64,000 bases of DNA from Clarkia xantiana subsp. parviflora (lineage: Eukaryota > Streptophyta > Magnoliopsida > Myrtales > Onagraceae), in the NCBI GenBank assembly GCA_036873135.1, contig JAPTYO010000020.1, forward strand, positions 8,249,203 to 8,313,202, given 5' to 3'. How positions within the stretch are numbered: position 1 is the stretch's first letter; each line of letters begins with the position of its first letter. Both the position numbers and the translations under genes were made by a program. The notes under the pieces are model-generated. The model worked only from the letters and a program-made list of their open reading frames with translations. It searched no databases and was not told where the DNA came from. Of the stretch, positions 52,401 to 61,580 are shown piece after piece.

Positions 52401-54177
52401 ATCATTCATATGAATTTCAGTCCCATAATTAGACTTGCCAAACCCAGGTACATCAGCTGCATCCCCATCAGTTTGCATACCCTTCTTTTCCTGCTTCTTC
52501 TTTGCCCCAGATGTTTTCTTACTGACAACTTTTGAATTATCAGACTTGGCTAACTTGGGTGCCAAGTCAAAGCTATCATCAGCAGATTCCTCAAACTCAG
52601 ATCCATCATCATCAGGGTCCTCAATTGTTGGCATCCATAGTTCATCATCACTGTTCTCAAAGAAATCATCATCAACTGGTTCGTCTTCAGGAAACATCTT
52701 CCCTTTACCTTTTCCATGAACTGCTGGTTTCTTGCACATGTTTTGACCTCTTGGTGTCCCAATAAACACGCCTGTTTGCTTTCTTTTTGGTTCAGTAAAC
52801 TGATTCCCAACACCAATCAACCTAATTTGCTCCATCAACGGACTCTTATACCAAATAAGTCCATCAAATGATGGCATAGCATACAGTGTAACATCCACTA
52901 TGTGACCCTGCCTCTTATACATCCTTGCCATGTAAGCATCATCTTTCAACAACACGATGTCCTTCATGACACTTCCATTTGGTGGGAGATACCAAATTGT
53001 GGGAATTCTCAGGTCACAGTAGGCCATCACCAACGACTCCAATGTATCAAAATCTAACTCCCTTGCTTTAAACCACCCCAATGTCTGAACATCTCCATTG
53101 AACACAATGTTCCCATCAGATGAAACCTAGGAACCATTAGACCAAACATAAACTGTATAAGTCAGTTCATCCTTCGACAACCCAACTAGCACAAAGAAAA
53201 TAACAGAACATGCATTAGTAATACAGTATACGAACAGACAGATCAAAACATAAACAAATTCCAACAATAGTACAACATTCATCCTTATATTAGTACAATC
53301 TAGAATCTAGACATCAAACAGACATCAAACAGTATAATGTTCCACAAAACACCGCTACAACCCCTATCTATCTTAATCAGACAGAAACATGCAATTCTGG
53401 TAAAAACCCTAAACCTAACGATGAAGCACAGACACATATGCCACTAGGAAACTCACCTGAGCTGACTTTCGACGCTTTGGCAGAAGATCCTCGAGGCGAT
53501 CTCATTTGAAGGGCCAAAATTCAACAAAATTGACCTCCACTTTGGGGAACGGCGACAGAACCAGCGGACCACGGCGACGGCAACGAAATACGGCTTGGAC
53601 GAGGACCATAAACACGAACAAGGAGAATGAACGTTGGATCCACCGGCGTGGCTTCGCAGAGGGGGAATTTCACGCCTTGAGGAGTGTCTCTGTGAAGGGA
53701 AAGAGTGACGACGCTTGGAGTGCTGAAGCCAACTTTCAGAGTTTTAGAAGACACGTAAGGGCAATCTCGTCTATTCAAATTTCAGTTTTTCGAAAAAAAA
53801 AATAAAATAAAATAAAATTAAAGGGGTCACGTGCACATCACGTGACCCACTATCGGGTGTTTTAGACGGATACTTAACGGAAGTATCAAAAGGATACAAA
53901 TGGGAAAGGTTTGGTATCAAAAGTATACAAAAAAAAAGAAGTGGTACTAAAAGTGGATTCTGTGCAAAGAAGTGGTATGAAAAGGTACTTAATCCCTATA
54001 TTTTAAGGTGAAGTTGTTGTATGTTACTGTTACCGGTATCTGATGAATTCTGCTATCAATCCTCTGCTTGCTGCCATTTTAGAGTTTTACAAGTGCAGTT
54101 ATGCGATAATTTTAACCTTGAATCTAGTCTTGAGTTAGAAATTGTCATTGATGTTCAATCTATTATTTGCAAAATGG
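46479..54177 (+). CDS. Host gene exons of unknown product, split by MITE and MULE
   Basis: Plus-strand exons can be joined. Exon a is 46479-46553 (DYFEDARHFSTRIMLKPIND...), donor GTAGCA. The intron is 127 bp. Exon b starts at 46681 after TTTTTCTAG (VSGPVDHRQEEKTVGLK) and its end is obscured by the MITE at 46734. Exon c is 47277-47301 (after TTGTAG, before GTATAC). The intron is 92 bp. Exon d is 47394-47429 (after TTGCAG, before GTAAGA). Exon e is 54083-54177 (after TTTTAG). Joining c, d and e keeps phase and gives NTIFRWQRKVNTFLDLFGIQ, then VLQVQLCDNFNLESSLELEI and further residues. Without the MULE and one target copy the d-e intron is 96 bp. More exons probably lie upstream (46205-46254) and downstream. 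I do not recognise the family. It may be a functional gene, or a fragment carried among the transposons. Confidence 0.6.
46734..47251. mobile_element. MITE-like inverted-repeat element
   Basis: The outer arms are CTGTCCAAGATTTACCCTAT on the left and, on the opposite strand at the right, CTGTCCAAAGTTTACCCTAT. The arms continue with TAAAATTAGGTGTCT over about 120 bp, and the right arm contains a second partial copy of itself. The centre (about 46850-47090) is unrelated and non-coding. I cannot define a target duplication. Removing it leaves a short GT...TTGTAG intron between host exons b and c. Confidence 0.6.
47449..47680 (+). repeat. Left terminal inverted repeat of the MULE
   Basis: This is about 232 bp, matching the right end on the opposite strand with few differences, including GTGGGTCACGTGATGTGCAC and GACGAGATTGCCCTTACGTG. 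Homology stops near 47680. Confidence 0.9.
47765..48969 (+). pseudogene. GRF-type zinc-finger protein relic inside the MULE
   Basis: Exon 1 is 47765-47929, the intron 47930-48609 (GTATTG...TTACAG), exon 2 48610-48969. The frame from the ATG meets TAA at codon 16. The Cys pair KCFCG is read in one frame and YTWKNFSRRFHGCPYW in another, so there is also a frameshift near 47850. Across the splice, W-K joins AGEDTGCEFFDWEDPNICG. This gives the GRF finger pattern C-x-C, RRF..C and CxFFxW, with normal spacing. A coiled coil (about 48700-48905) and a hydrophobic end (VCVAGVFCLFYFVF) follow. GRF proteins of this size often accompany MULEs. Their role in transposition is not established as far as I know. 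Confidence 0.7.
48050..48560. repeat. 164-bp tandem repeat in the intron of the GRF gene
   Basis: About three copies have a 164-bp period: TTCGTTTGAGTTTAAATTGG begins near 48057, 48221 and 48385. A fourth partial copy ends near 48545. They carry many AATTAGGG words. Confidence 0.9.
48970..49518. other. MULE spacer between the convergent genes
   Basis: This is AT-rich sequence with no gene. Two copies of an 80-bp block containing TTCAACATAGGCATCATGTT and ACCAACCAAAATAGACAAAC lie at about 49231-49313 and 49423-49500. ACTACCCAACACAA words lie between them. Both 3' ends of the flanking genes point into it. Confidence 0.7.
49519..53126 (-). pseudogene. MURA-type MULE transposase, one in-frame stop
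   Basis: Five minus-strand exons join in phase to 1094 codons: 53126-51839, 51749-51358, 51277-50282, 50204-49908 and 49827-49519. Each junction has GT and AG. Domains in order: N-terminal ~90-residue module; acidic linker; MuDR DNA-binding domain (LELGMKFHNADSFRKAIKLH to KKTHTC); transposase core with Asp in FIALDGCFLKG, Asp in IISDRQKGL (across a splice) and Glu in NNIAESFNAM; SWIM finger YCSCMAWQLSGLPCPHVVAC; then CCHC knuckle CSVCGKSGHNKRSC; a Lys-rich linker; and an acidic tail. TAG at 50543-50545, after PGREDW, is the only interruption seen. It lies after the catalytic and SWIM domains, so a truncated protein could retain the core. A small first exon with ATG at 53505 is likely (MRSPRGSSAKASKVSS), but its splice phase does not fit as drawn. 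Confidence 0.85.
53754..53996 (-). repeat. Right terminal inverted repeat of the MULE
   Basis: This is about 243 bp, the reverse complement of the left end. It carries an extra A/T-rich run (AAAATAAAATAAAATAAAAT) near 53797 that is shorter in the left arm. The transposase promoter would lie in or next to this arm. Confidence 0.9.
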
Positions 54178-54314
54178 GTAGGCTTACGGCTGGGGGTCCA
54201 ATATGAGCCACTCTGTAAGCTCTCAAATTTCCACTCGTCAGTCTGAAATAGAAGTGCATTTCTTGTATATTTCTTTCTATAGTTATGATTATGATATTGT
54301 CCTTATTTTATTGA

Positions 54315-54316
<2 letters not shown>

Positions 54317-54401
<85 letters not shown>
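54317..54401. repeat. (TA)n microsatellite, about 42 units
   Basis: This is an uninterrupted TA repeat of about 85 bp. It abuts the left end of the TRIM at about 54402. Confidence 0.95.
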
Positions 54402-54406
<5 letters not shown>

Positions 54407-54847
54407 AAATAGAAACTCCGCCGTGAGTCTGAAATACTACACCGGTTATTGGTATATGTATAATAAAGCAGTATATAAACTAGTGGGCTACCTTCTCATA
54501 TCACCAATTGGTTTTAGGATGGAACCCCACTTGCATATATGGTTGTTCTATGCTTGCCCGTTGGGCTTGGCTCGACCCAATGTGGAATCTAACTTGGTAT
54601 CAGAGCCCGGGTCGAGCCTGCGCCTGGGAGATGGTTTGTTGAAATCAGAGAGTCCTCATGGTGAGGGGGAATGTTAAAATAAACATACACCGTGAGTCTG
54701 CAGTAGCACCGATTGGTCTATTTACAATTGAGCAGTATATAAGCAAGTGGCCCATGACCTCCTATCACCAATTAGTGGAATCCACTTGCATATATAATTG
54801 CTCTCTATTGGCCCGCTGATCTTGACTCGGTCCAATATGGAATAACA
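54402..54847 (+). mobile_element. TRIM (miniature LTR retrotransposon)
   Basis: Short LTRs lie at about 54402-54593 and 54672-54847 (right copy 176 bp, TGTTAAAATAAACATACACC to GGAATAACA). The left LTR is followed by TGGTATCAGAGCC (from 54595), the methionine-tRNA primer-binding site. The right LTR is preceded by ATGGTGAGGGGGAA, a polypurine tract. The interior is only about 78 bp and has no coding capacity. The LTRs share CCGTGAGTCTG, CAGTATATAA and CCACTTGCATATAT. They are diverged, so this is an old copy. The exact left end is obscured by the TA repeat. Confidence 0.8.
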
Positions 54848-54934
54848 CTTCTATTAAATATAAGAACTTGCTGGAGTTATGCCGTAGAATACATAGTTGG
54901 ATCGGGCAGTACTTCAATTCCTTCATTCAATTTT

Positions 54935-55088
54935 TTTTTTGATATATTTACATTGCTTTCGCAAGTTCGGACCGGGAGCGTTAAGGTTAAAGTCCTCCCC
55001 AAGGCAGCGTCTCCGGCGGGTTTCGACCTCGGGTCGCCCACGGGGAACACAACTCGCTTTACTAGTTGGTCCAACCAACCTTGGGTAG
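54935..55088 (-). mobile_element. tRNA-derived SINE, reverse orientation
   Basis: The element is about 154 bp, flanked by a 16-bp direct repeat TCCTTCATTCAATTTT (54919-54934 and 55089-55104). A T-run at 54935-54940 is the tail on the minus strand. The minus strand shows a B-box-like GAGGTCGAAACCC (plus 55018-55030) and an A-box-like region TTGGACCAACTAGTAAAG near 55058-55075. Length, tail and long target duplications together are typical of plant SINEs. Confidence 0.8.
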
Positions 55089-55139
55089 TCCTTCATTCAA
55101 TTTTAATCTGGAGTTTTCCAAAAGTATGTCATTTTTATC

Positions 55140-55408
55140 TGTTTGCTTTTGACTGAACCCCCTCGAAGAGAATGAGGTAGTTGGCATCACAAACTATATA
55201 GATTCTGGCTTCGAATTGCACACAAGGTACTACTGCAAATGCTAAACTCAATAACTACATATATAATTGTCAAATATAGTAGCATAATCTTTGTATATTA
55301 TGTAATTATTAATTTCCTAGTTTAGCTTTTTACATATCTAGTCATTGCACTTGTTATATATTCATGTAATATCATTCATAGAATATACTGAGTTTTACTA
55401 AACTTACA
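55140..55408 (+). mobile_element. 5' LTR of copia element H (left end approximate)
   Basis: The right end AAACTTACA (55408) is followed directly by TGGTATCAGAGC (55409-55420), the methionine-tRNA primer-binding site. It is AT-rich with no long repeats. The left edge is a guess, because no 3' LTR is present for comparison. Confidence 0.55.
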
Positions 55409-56031
55409 TGGTATCAGAGCAAAGTTGGCTAGAACCGAATTTCGAATCTCTCAATTGCTTTCCGAGATCTTTCTGTAGCAAATCTGGTTGCGCTGTCTGA
55501 TCTGTATATCTGCTCTAAAGTTTGCAATACTGGTTGGAGGCTCTCCGGCGACCTTGTCTCCGGCAAACTCGTCCTAGGTAACCCATCTGACTTTGAATCT
55601 GGCCAAATTGTCACCCAGTGAGAACCAGCTGTTCCGTTCTGCTGCTTCTACTATATTGCTCTGTTGCTGTACCGTCTCTGATTTGCTGCTCCGCTGCTGC
55701 TCTGTTGCTGCTCCGCTGGTTGTCTGTCCCAATCTGATCTGCTGTTCTTCTGGATTTAGGGATTTCCAGGTTTGTTTTCTGAGCGGCGCTGGTTTGTTTA
55801 TTAACTACTTGCTGGGCCGGTCTAGATAATTTTGCTTGTCGGTCTGGTCGAAGTTGCTGGTTCACTTTGGTTTGTTTAGGCCCTGTTCGGTCCGGTCTTG
55901 TTCATTTTCTGGTTCTGTTTCTGCTGGGCTGGTTCCGTTTCTACTGGTCTGTTTCCGGTCCGGTTCATTTGCCGGTTCCATTTCTGCTAGTCTCTTGCTG
56001 ATTTTACTAGTATTTGTTCCCTTTTGACTCG
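55409..56031 (+). other. 5' leader of copia element H
   Basis: The primer-binding site is followed by about 600 bp rich in CTG, GCTG and GGTTC words, with no supported gene. The gag ATG is at 56032. Confidence 0.55.
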
Positions 56032-56183
56032 ATGGAGAACTCAGCACTAGCGGTAAAATCATATATGGGAAAGATCACATGTCAGTCAAGTCTTGATCAT
56101 TCAGTCGGTGGACATATTAATCCGGATGAAGTTGATACAATTGTTCAACGACTTACACAACTGGGTTTCTCTCATGTCAATGT

Positions 56184-56746
56184 TGTTGGATTACGGGGAC
56201 GTAATACTACGGAATGCTAAACATGTACTAGCAAGAAATCTAATCTACGCAGCGGAATTAGTACACATGGCTTTTAGCTTTCCTGCCCAAGAACAATGTG
56301 GAGGAAGTTCTGATCCTCCGGTCAGAACCACGTGCAAGTTTTTCGTTAGAAGAAGTCCCATGCGATGTAGCTCCACAACAAGACCTCTGATCGATTCTTT
56401 AACGGAGATGGAACCTCGGACTTGATGTTGATGGTGCCGAAATATTAGACTAGAGTGACAAGTTTTCTCAATGGAGATCCTTGTTCTTAATTGTGTGTTT
56501 AAACCCTCAGGAGTCACCCCTATATATAGTATTGGGTGGAGTTGCCAAATGGCAACTCCAACCAATGTGGTACTAGGGTTTCAGCCGAACCATGCATAAT
56601 AAGGGGGGAAGCCCATTTTGGCCTCCCTTGTCAATTGCTAATTGGATTTGGCCCAATTAGCCCAGATTGACAATTACCTAATTAACTTAGGTAATTCCCT
56701 TAATTAACGGGCTCCTATTACGGCGTCACTTCACCATATACTAACA
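56184..56746 (-). mobile_element. 3' LTR of element J
   Basis: The plus strand starts TGTTGGATTACGG and ends CATATACTAACA. The polypurine tract, minus-strand GAGTGGGAGC, lies at 56747-56756. A TATA element (ACTATATATAGGGG on the minus strand) lies near 56520. Confidence 0.9.
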
Positions 56747-56756
56747 GCTCCCACTC

Positions 56757-57888
56757 GCCGGAATGGGAGGGTGCTCGTTAATCTATACGGTTACGCAATA
56801 GTATCAACATCTCAGTCTACAATCTTCGTCTCCGTCTCCGTCTCCGAATAGTTCATACGAGTCTTGCCGTGCGACCGACGGATACGACGGGCATCGTGCT
56901 ACTCATCTGTTAGGAGTATTGTAGCGCTCGCAGAACGTTGATTCCCTTTCATGAACCAAACCTGTTTGAAATAAAACTATGTACCGCACTGTATCCTTGG
57001 TCAACTGTTAATTCTCCAATTGCCCAGTTTTCCACAAAGGAATACTTCTCAAGGGCATCCGTACAAGTGTTCACAACCTTCAACTAATATCCGGTTGGCG
57101 GCCACCTAGTGAACACGAAAGTCGGTGAATTAAAGGTGAACTTGACCATCCTCATCGCTTATACCCTTAGTCTGACTCAACCGGTTTCCAAGACGTGGTC
57201 ACTTGGTTGTTTTCTTTGGCACTACGCTCGTACGCCGGGAAGCGAGCATTGAGCTAGACCTTAGGTATAAGTTCTGAGTCCGTGAGGATACTTTGGATGC
57301 CTCTTCATAAGACATCCGGGATCAATCACACGCTCAAGGTGAAGAAGTATGCGCCCTTTGAATCACAAGGATTCTAGCTAGCACAACCGAGCATGACCCC
57401 GTGGTCGTATATGGCACGCGCAGTATGATGCACGTGTCGATAGCACACCTGGTAAAGTCAGGAATGGGATATGTCAATAATGCTATAGCGGAATCTCTCA
57501 TCTAGCCTTGAATGTGATATATAGTGATGGACAAAGTCCAACTCGACGATTTACAAAACGAAGATTAAGTCATGCTGTTAAGCGTGACAATGTTATCGTT
57601 TTGTTTAATCAGGTTTATCCCTCTAATTCTTAGCCCAATCTTGTTATGGTAGAGGTCCATCTCTCCTTACAAGATGACCGTGCCTGTGTGACGAGGAATG
57701 GTTCACATTTGACATAATTTTGGTGGAAGAATTTTACTTCTTCCTATGACTTAGTTTATAGACCGTAAAATCCGATGTTGTTAATCATTATGACGTCGAT
57801 AAATCATAAACTCAAATTGCAATTCTTTTATTCAATTGAAACATAATTTCAGATGTCAAAATGTTATCACTTTTACAAGACACACAGT
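56757..57888 (-). other. Element J 3' untranslated region
   Basis: This is non-coding sequence between the RNase H stop and the polypurine tract. It is related to 6279-7400 of element E in the opposite orientation. No open frame has family features. Confidence 0.65.
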
Positions 57889-58484
57889 TTAAACCCTACG
57901 TAATCCAAGCATTTTTACGTGCTTTTCAAAAATCTCCCTACGTAACGGCTTAGTTAAAGGGCCTGCGACCATATTGTCTGTAGGCAAGTATTCTAAAGCG
58001 ATTATGTTGTCTTCCAGAATAGATTTAGCATAATTGTATTTCACATCAATGTGCTTTGTCCTACTATGGTACTTTGGATTCTTAACTGCCGCAATGGCCG
58101 CCTGACTGTCGGAGTACACCTTCACAGGTTTACTCTTCTTGTCGGTGCCAATTAATGCAGTAAGAAGCCTTTTCAGCCAGACCGCTTCTTGTGCGTTTTT
58201 GGAGAGGGCAACGAATTCTGATTCCATAGTGGAAAGCGCGACACAATATTGCTTCTTGCTTACCCATGATATGGCGGCATTAGCAAGGAGGAAAACTCCT
58301 CCTGTGGTGTACTTACGATCATCCGGATCGCCACCGTGGTCGGCGTCACTATAACCGGTCAATTCGAGCTGATTGCCCTCATAGCACAGTACGTAGTCGG
58401 CAATACCTTTCAGATATCTGAGAATTCGTTTTACGGCCTTTAGATGTTGATAACTAGGATCTGATTGGAATCTTGCTACTAGAT
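57889..58484 (-). pseudogene. Element J copia RNase H and RT C-terminus
   Basis: The minus-strand frame ends at 57889 with KMLGLRRV. It contains GYSDADHGGDPDDRKYTTGG, STMESEFVAL, VYSDSQAAIAAVKNP, SRTKHIDVKYNY and LPTDNMVAGPLTKPLR, the ordered motifs of copia RNase H. Upstream, SDPSYQHLKAVKRILRYLKG, the conserved RT-RNase H linker, is in the same frame to about 58484. There it meets leader sequence, so no start codon or RT core remains. The RNase H part itself has no stop. Confidence 0.85.
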
Positions 58485-58942
58485 ATAGTCACCTATTAAT
58501 TAAAATTTAAAAATGGCAACGTATATCTCTAATAGGGTGGTCGAAATTTTTAATTATTTAGGGGTTAAGAAAATTAAATTTTTTACCCAAATTGCCCCTA
58601 GGGTTTCGGCCAACAAACATGAAATTGGAAAAGGTTGTCAAATTTTAAGATCAAATACTACCTTGATCAAGAATCCAAATTGTGTTCTTGATAAAACTCA
58701 TGGTGTTCTTGAAGATTATGAACATCAAACTCATATTTAAACCCAAATTTTCGGCTATGATCTATAAAAACATGTAAAATTCGAAAATTTAAAGTTTTTA
58801 AAGATCAAACATATAAAAATTGCTAAAAAATTTCGGATTTCTTCATGGTGTTCATAAACATCAAAATTTTCGGTTTTTATGAAATTCCAAGAACATTAGT
58901 TTATCAAAATTTTAAGAACTCCTAACCAGGCTCTGATACTAT

Positions 58943-59505
58943 TGTTGGATTACGGGGACGTAATACTACGGAATGCTAAACGTGTACTAGCAAGAAATCT
59001 AATCTACGTAGCGGAATTAGTATACATACCTTTTAGCTTTCCTGCCCAAGAACGATGTGGAGGGAGTTCTGGTCCTCCGGTCGGAACCACGTGCAAATTC
59101 TTCGTTAGAAGAAGTCCTACGCGATGTAGCTCCACAACAAGACCTCTAATCGATTCTTCAACGAAGATGGAACCTCGGACTTGATGTTGGTGGTGCCGAA
59201 ATATTAGACTAGGGTGACAAGTTTTCTCAATGGAGATCCTTGTTCTTAATTGTGTGTTTAAACCCTTAGGAGTCACCCCTATATATAGTATTGGGTGGAG
59301 TTGCCAAAAGGCAGCTCCAACCAATGTGGTACTAGGGTTTCGGCCGAACCATGCATAATAAGGGGGAGGCCCATTTTGGGCCTCCCTTGTCAATTACTAA
59401 TTGAATTTTGCCCAATTAGCCCAGATTGACAATTACCTAATAAACTTAGGTAATTCCCTTAATTAACAGGCTCCTATTACGGCGCCACGTCACTATATGC
59501 TAACA
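58943..59505 (-). mobile_element. 5' LTR of element J
   Basis: The LTR is 563 bp. The plus strand starts TGTTGGATTACGG and ends ATATGCTAACA, followed by the target duplication AATGT. Its left neighbour GGCTCTGATACTA is the reverse of the copia primer-binding site. Confidence 0.9.
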
Positions 59506-61580
59506 AATGTGACACCTCTGCTCCAAATTCCAAGGGCTGTTGTTGCCCTCCCATGTATGACTTCCAACTGTTTATTAGCATCAAAATCTTCATGGATTGT
59601 TGATTCAGGTGCTACTGATCACATGACTGGTAACAAAATTTTACTGTCAGGACTTACCAGTACCTCACAACCACCTGTCCAAATAGCCAATGGCAGCACC
59701 TGTCATATAGAAGGAATATGATTTGTTCAGTTTTCACCACATATGCCTTTCTCATCTATCCTTTATGTTCCTTCTTTTCCTGACAATCTCTTTTCTGTGA
59801 GCAAACTAATAGAACAGTTATATTGCTCAGTTACTTTCACTCCAACTAAATGCACATTTCAAGAACTAGGGACTAACAAATTGATTGGCACTGCATATAA
59901 GTACAATGGTCTGTATTACCTGGAGAGCTCACCTCAACGAGTTGCGTACAAGAGCACTAGTAGTGCTAAGGAGGTTCATTATCAGTTAGGGCATCTATCT
60001 CTACAGGTACTAAAAACGATTCGTCCTGAATTCCAGTCTGTTTCAGAACTAGTTTGTGAGTCACGTGTTCAGGGCAAACATGTTCGTACTTCCCATCCCC
60101 TAGGGTCATTCGTCGGTCTGCTAGCATATTTGATTTAGTGCACTTTGATGTATGGGGTCCGTGCCCGGTTACATCTATCTTAAATTTTCGATACTTCGTT
60201 AGTTTTGTTGATGATTTCTCTCGTGCGACTTAGATCTTTGTTATCAAATCTAGACAAGAAGTGTTTGCTAATTTTTTATGTTTTGTTCTTTTGAGAAAAA
60301 TCAGTTTTGCACTACTGTTAAAACTCTTCGTAGTGACAATGCAAAATAGTATTTCACAAATGAATTCACACAATATATGAGTGATAATGACATTACCCAT
60401 GAATGATCATGTGCATATACACCTCAACAAAATGGTATGGCTGAACGAAAGAACATACACATACTTGAGGTGGCTCGCACTATGATGATACACGGTCATG
60501 TTCCTCATCGTTTCTGGGCTGACGCGGTTCAAACCGCATGTTATCTGATAAATCGTATGCCATCCTATGTTCTTGATGGTGCAATACCTTATAATATCAT
60601 ATTTCCGTCTAACCATTGTTCCCGGTTCCTCCAAAAATCTTTGGTTGTACTTGTTATGTGTACGAAAATCGACCAAGTTGTACAAAACTTGATCCAAAGT
60701 CTGTTCGTTGTATTTTTATTGGCTATTCTGAAACCCAGAAAGGTTATCGTTGTTATAGCCCCACTCTTAAAAGACACTTTGTCTCATCTGATGTTTTTAC
60801 GGAGTCTGTACCGTTTTTCCTTAAATCTGAACCTAGCTTGTCTAGTAATCCTCCATCTATCATGACTGTTCTGACATATCCTGAAGTCCAAGTCCGCTCT
60901 TCTTCGCTCGAGACTGATAATGCACCTCCTACGCATCCTATTACTCATGTATATACTCGAAGGGATAAGACGCTTCCTGTTAATACTAACTCTGATCAGA
61001 CCATGCAGCACCATAAGATTCATGCATCCCTGTTCAACTTAATCCGACCATTGAACCATCTCCTTCTCAAACAGTTGAACCCACACCAACTCCCAGACCT
61101 GACCCGAGCTCTGATATTGACATTCCTATTTCTCTTCGTAAAGGCTCCCGCCATTGCCCCAGTGCCAGATATCCCCTAGATAGATTCTATTCTTATGCAG
61201 CGCTATCTACAAATCACCGTGCCTTTAAAACCAGTCTTGACAGTTACTTTGTTCCTAGAAATGTGACATAAGCTCTTGCCAATCCACGGTGGTTTAGTGC
61301 TATGCAGAAGGAAATGTCAGCTCTGTGGAACAATCAGACATGGGATCTTTGTCCTCTTCCTCCTGGCAAAAAGGTAGTCGGTTGTAAATGGGTCTTCACG
61401 ATCAATATTCATCCTGATGGGTCATTGCATCGACTCAAAGCTCGTTTTGTTGCGAAGGGATACTCTCAGGAATATGGCATTGATTATGATGAGATTTTTT
61501 CTCTTGTTGCTAAAATGACATCTGTTCGGATCTATCTTTCGCTAGCTGCCATCTGCCACTGGCCACTACATCTTCATCTT

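Larger units (their letters stand above)
47449..53996. mobile_element. Complete Mutator-like element (MULE)
   Basis: The element is 6548 bp with long terminal inverted repeats starting GGGATTAAGTACCTTTTCAT on both strands. It is flanked by a perfect 9-bp target duplication TATATTTTA (47440-47448 and 53997-54005). Inside are a MURA-type transposase gene on the minus strand and a GRF-type zinc-finger gene on the plus strand, convergent. It lies in an intron of the host gene, 19 bp after the splice donor. Confidence 0.95.
56184..59505 (-). mobile_element. Copia element J, internal deletion derivative
   Basis: Two 563-bp LTRs (56184-56746 and 58943-59505) and a target duplication AATGT (56179-56183 and 59506-59510) define it exactly. 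On the minus strand the primer-binding site (TAGTATCAGAGCC, about 58928-58940) and leader run to about 58485, then fuse directly to the end of RT and RNase H. Gag, protease, integrase and most of RT are gone. By eye the LTRs differ at about 30-35 positions (about 6%). Confidence 0.92.
56032..61580 (+). pseudogene. Copia element H polyprotein, truncated and split by element J
   Basis: Gag starts at 56032 (MENSALAVKSYMGK) and is interrupted at 56183 by J. It resumes at 59511, giving only about 50 residues of gag before the protease motif WIVDSGATDHMTGN (about 59590-59632), so most of gag is deleted. Next come YVPSFPDNLFSVSKLI and the GAG-pre-integrase block HYQLGHLSLQVL (about 59980), integrase words VHFDVWGPCP and VDDFSRA (about 60140-60230), TPQQNGMAERKNIHI (about 60420-60465) and FGCTCYV (about 60630), then RT start WNNQTWDLCPLPPGKKVVGC and KARFVAKGYSQEYGIDY. 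Sequence similarity ends near 61580 in RT. Several frameshifts and stops occur. No RNase H or 3' LTR is present. Confidence 0.82.

Noticed and set aside
54203..54412. A frame with a long YI repeat
   Set aside because: It is the translation of the TA microsatellite.
55014..55075. A tRNA gene on the minus strand
   Set aside because: A- and B-box-like motifs are present but no cloverleaf or acceptor stem is evident. Tail and target duplications show a SINE.
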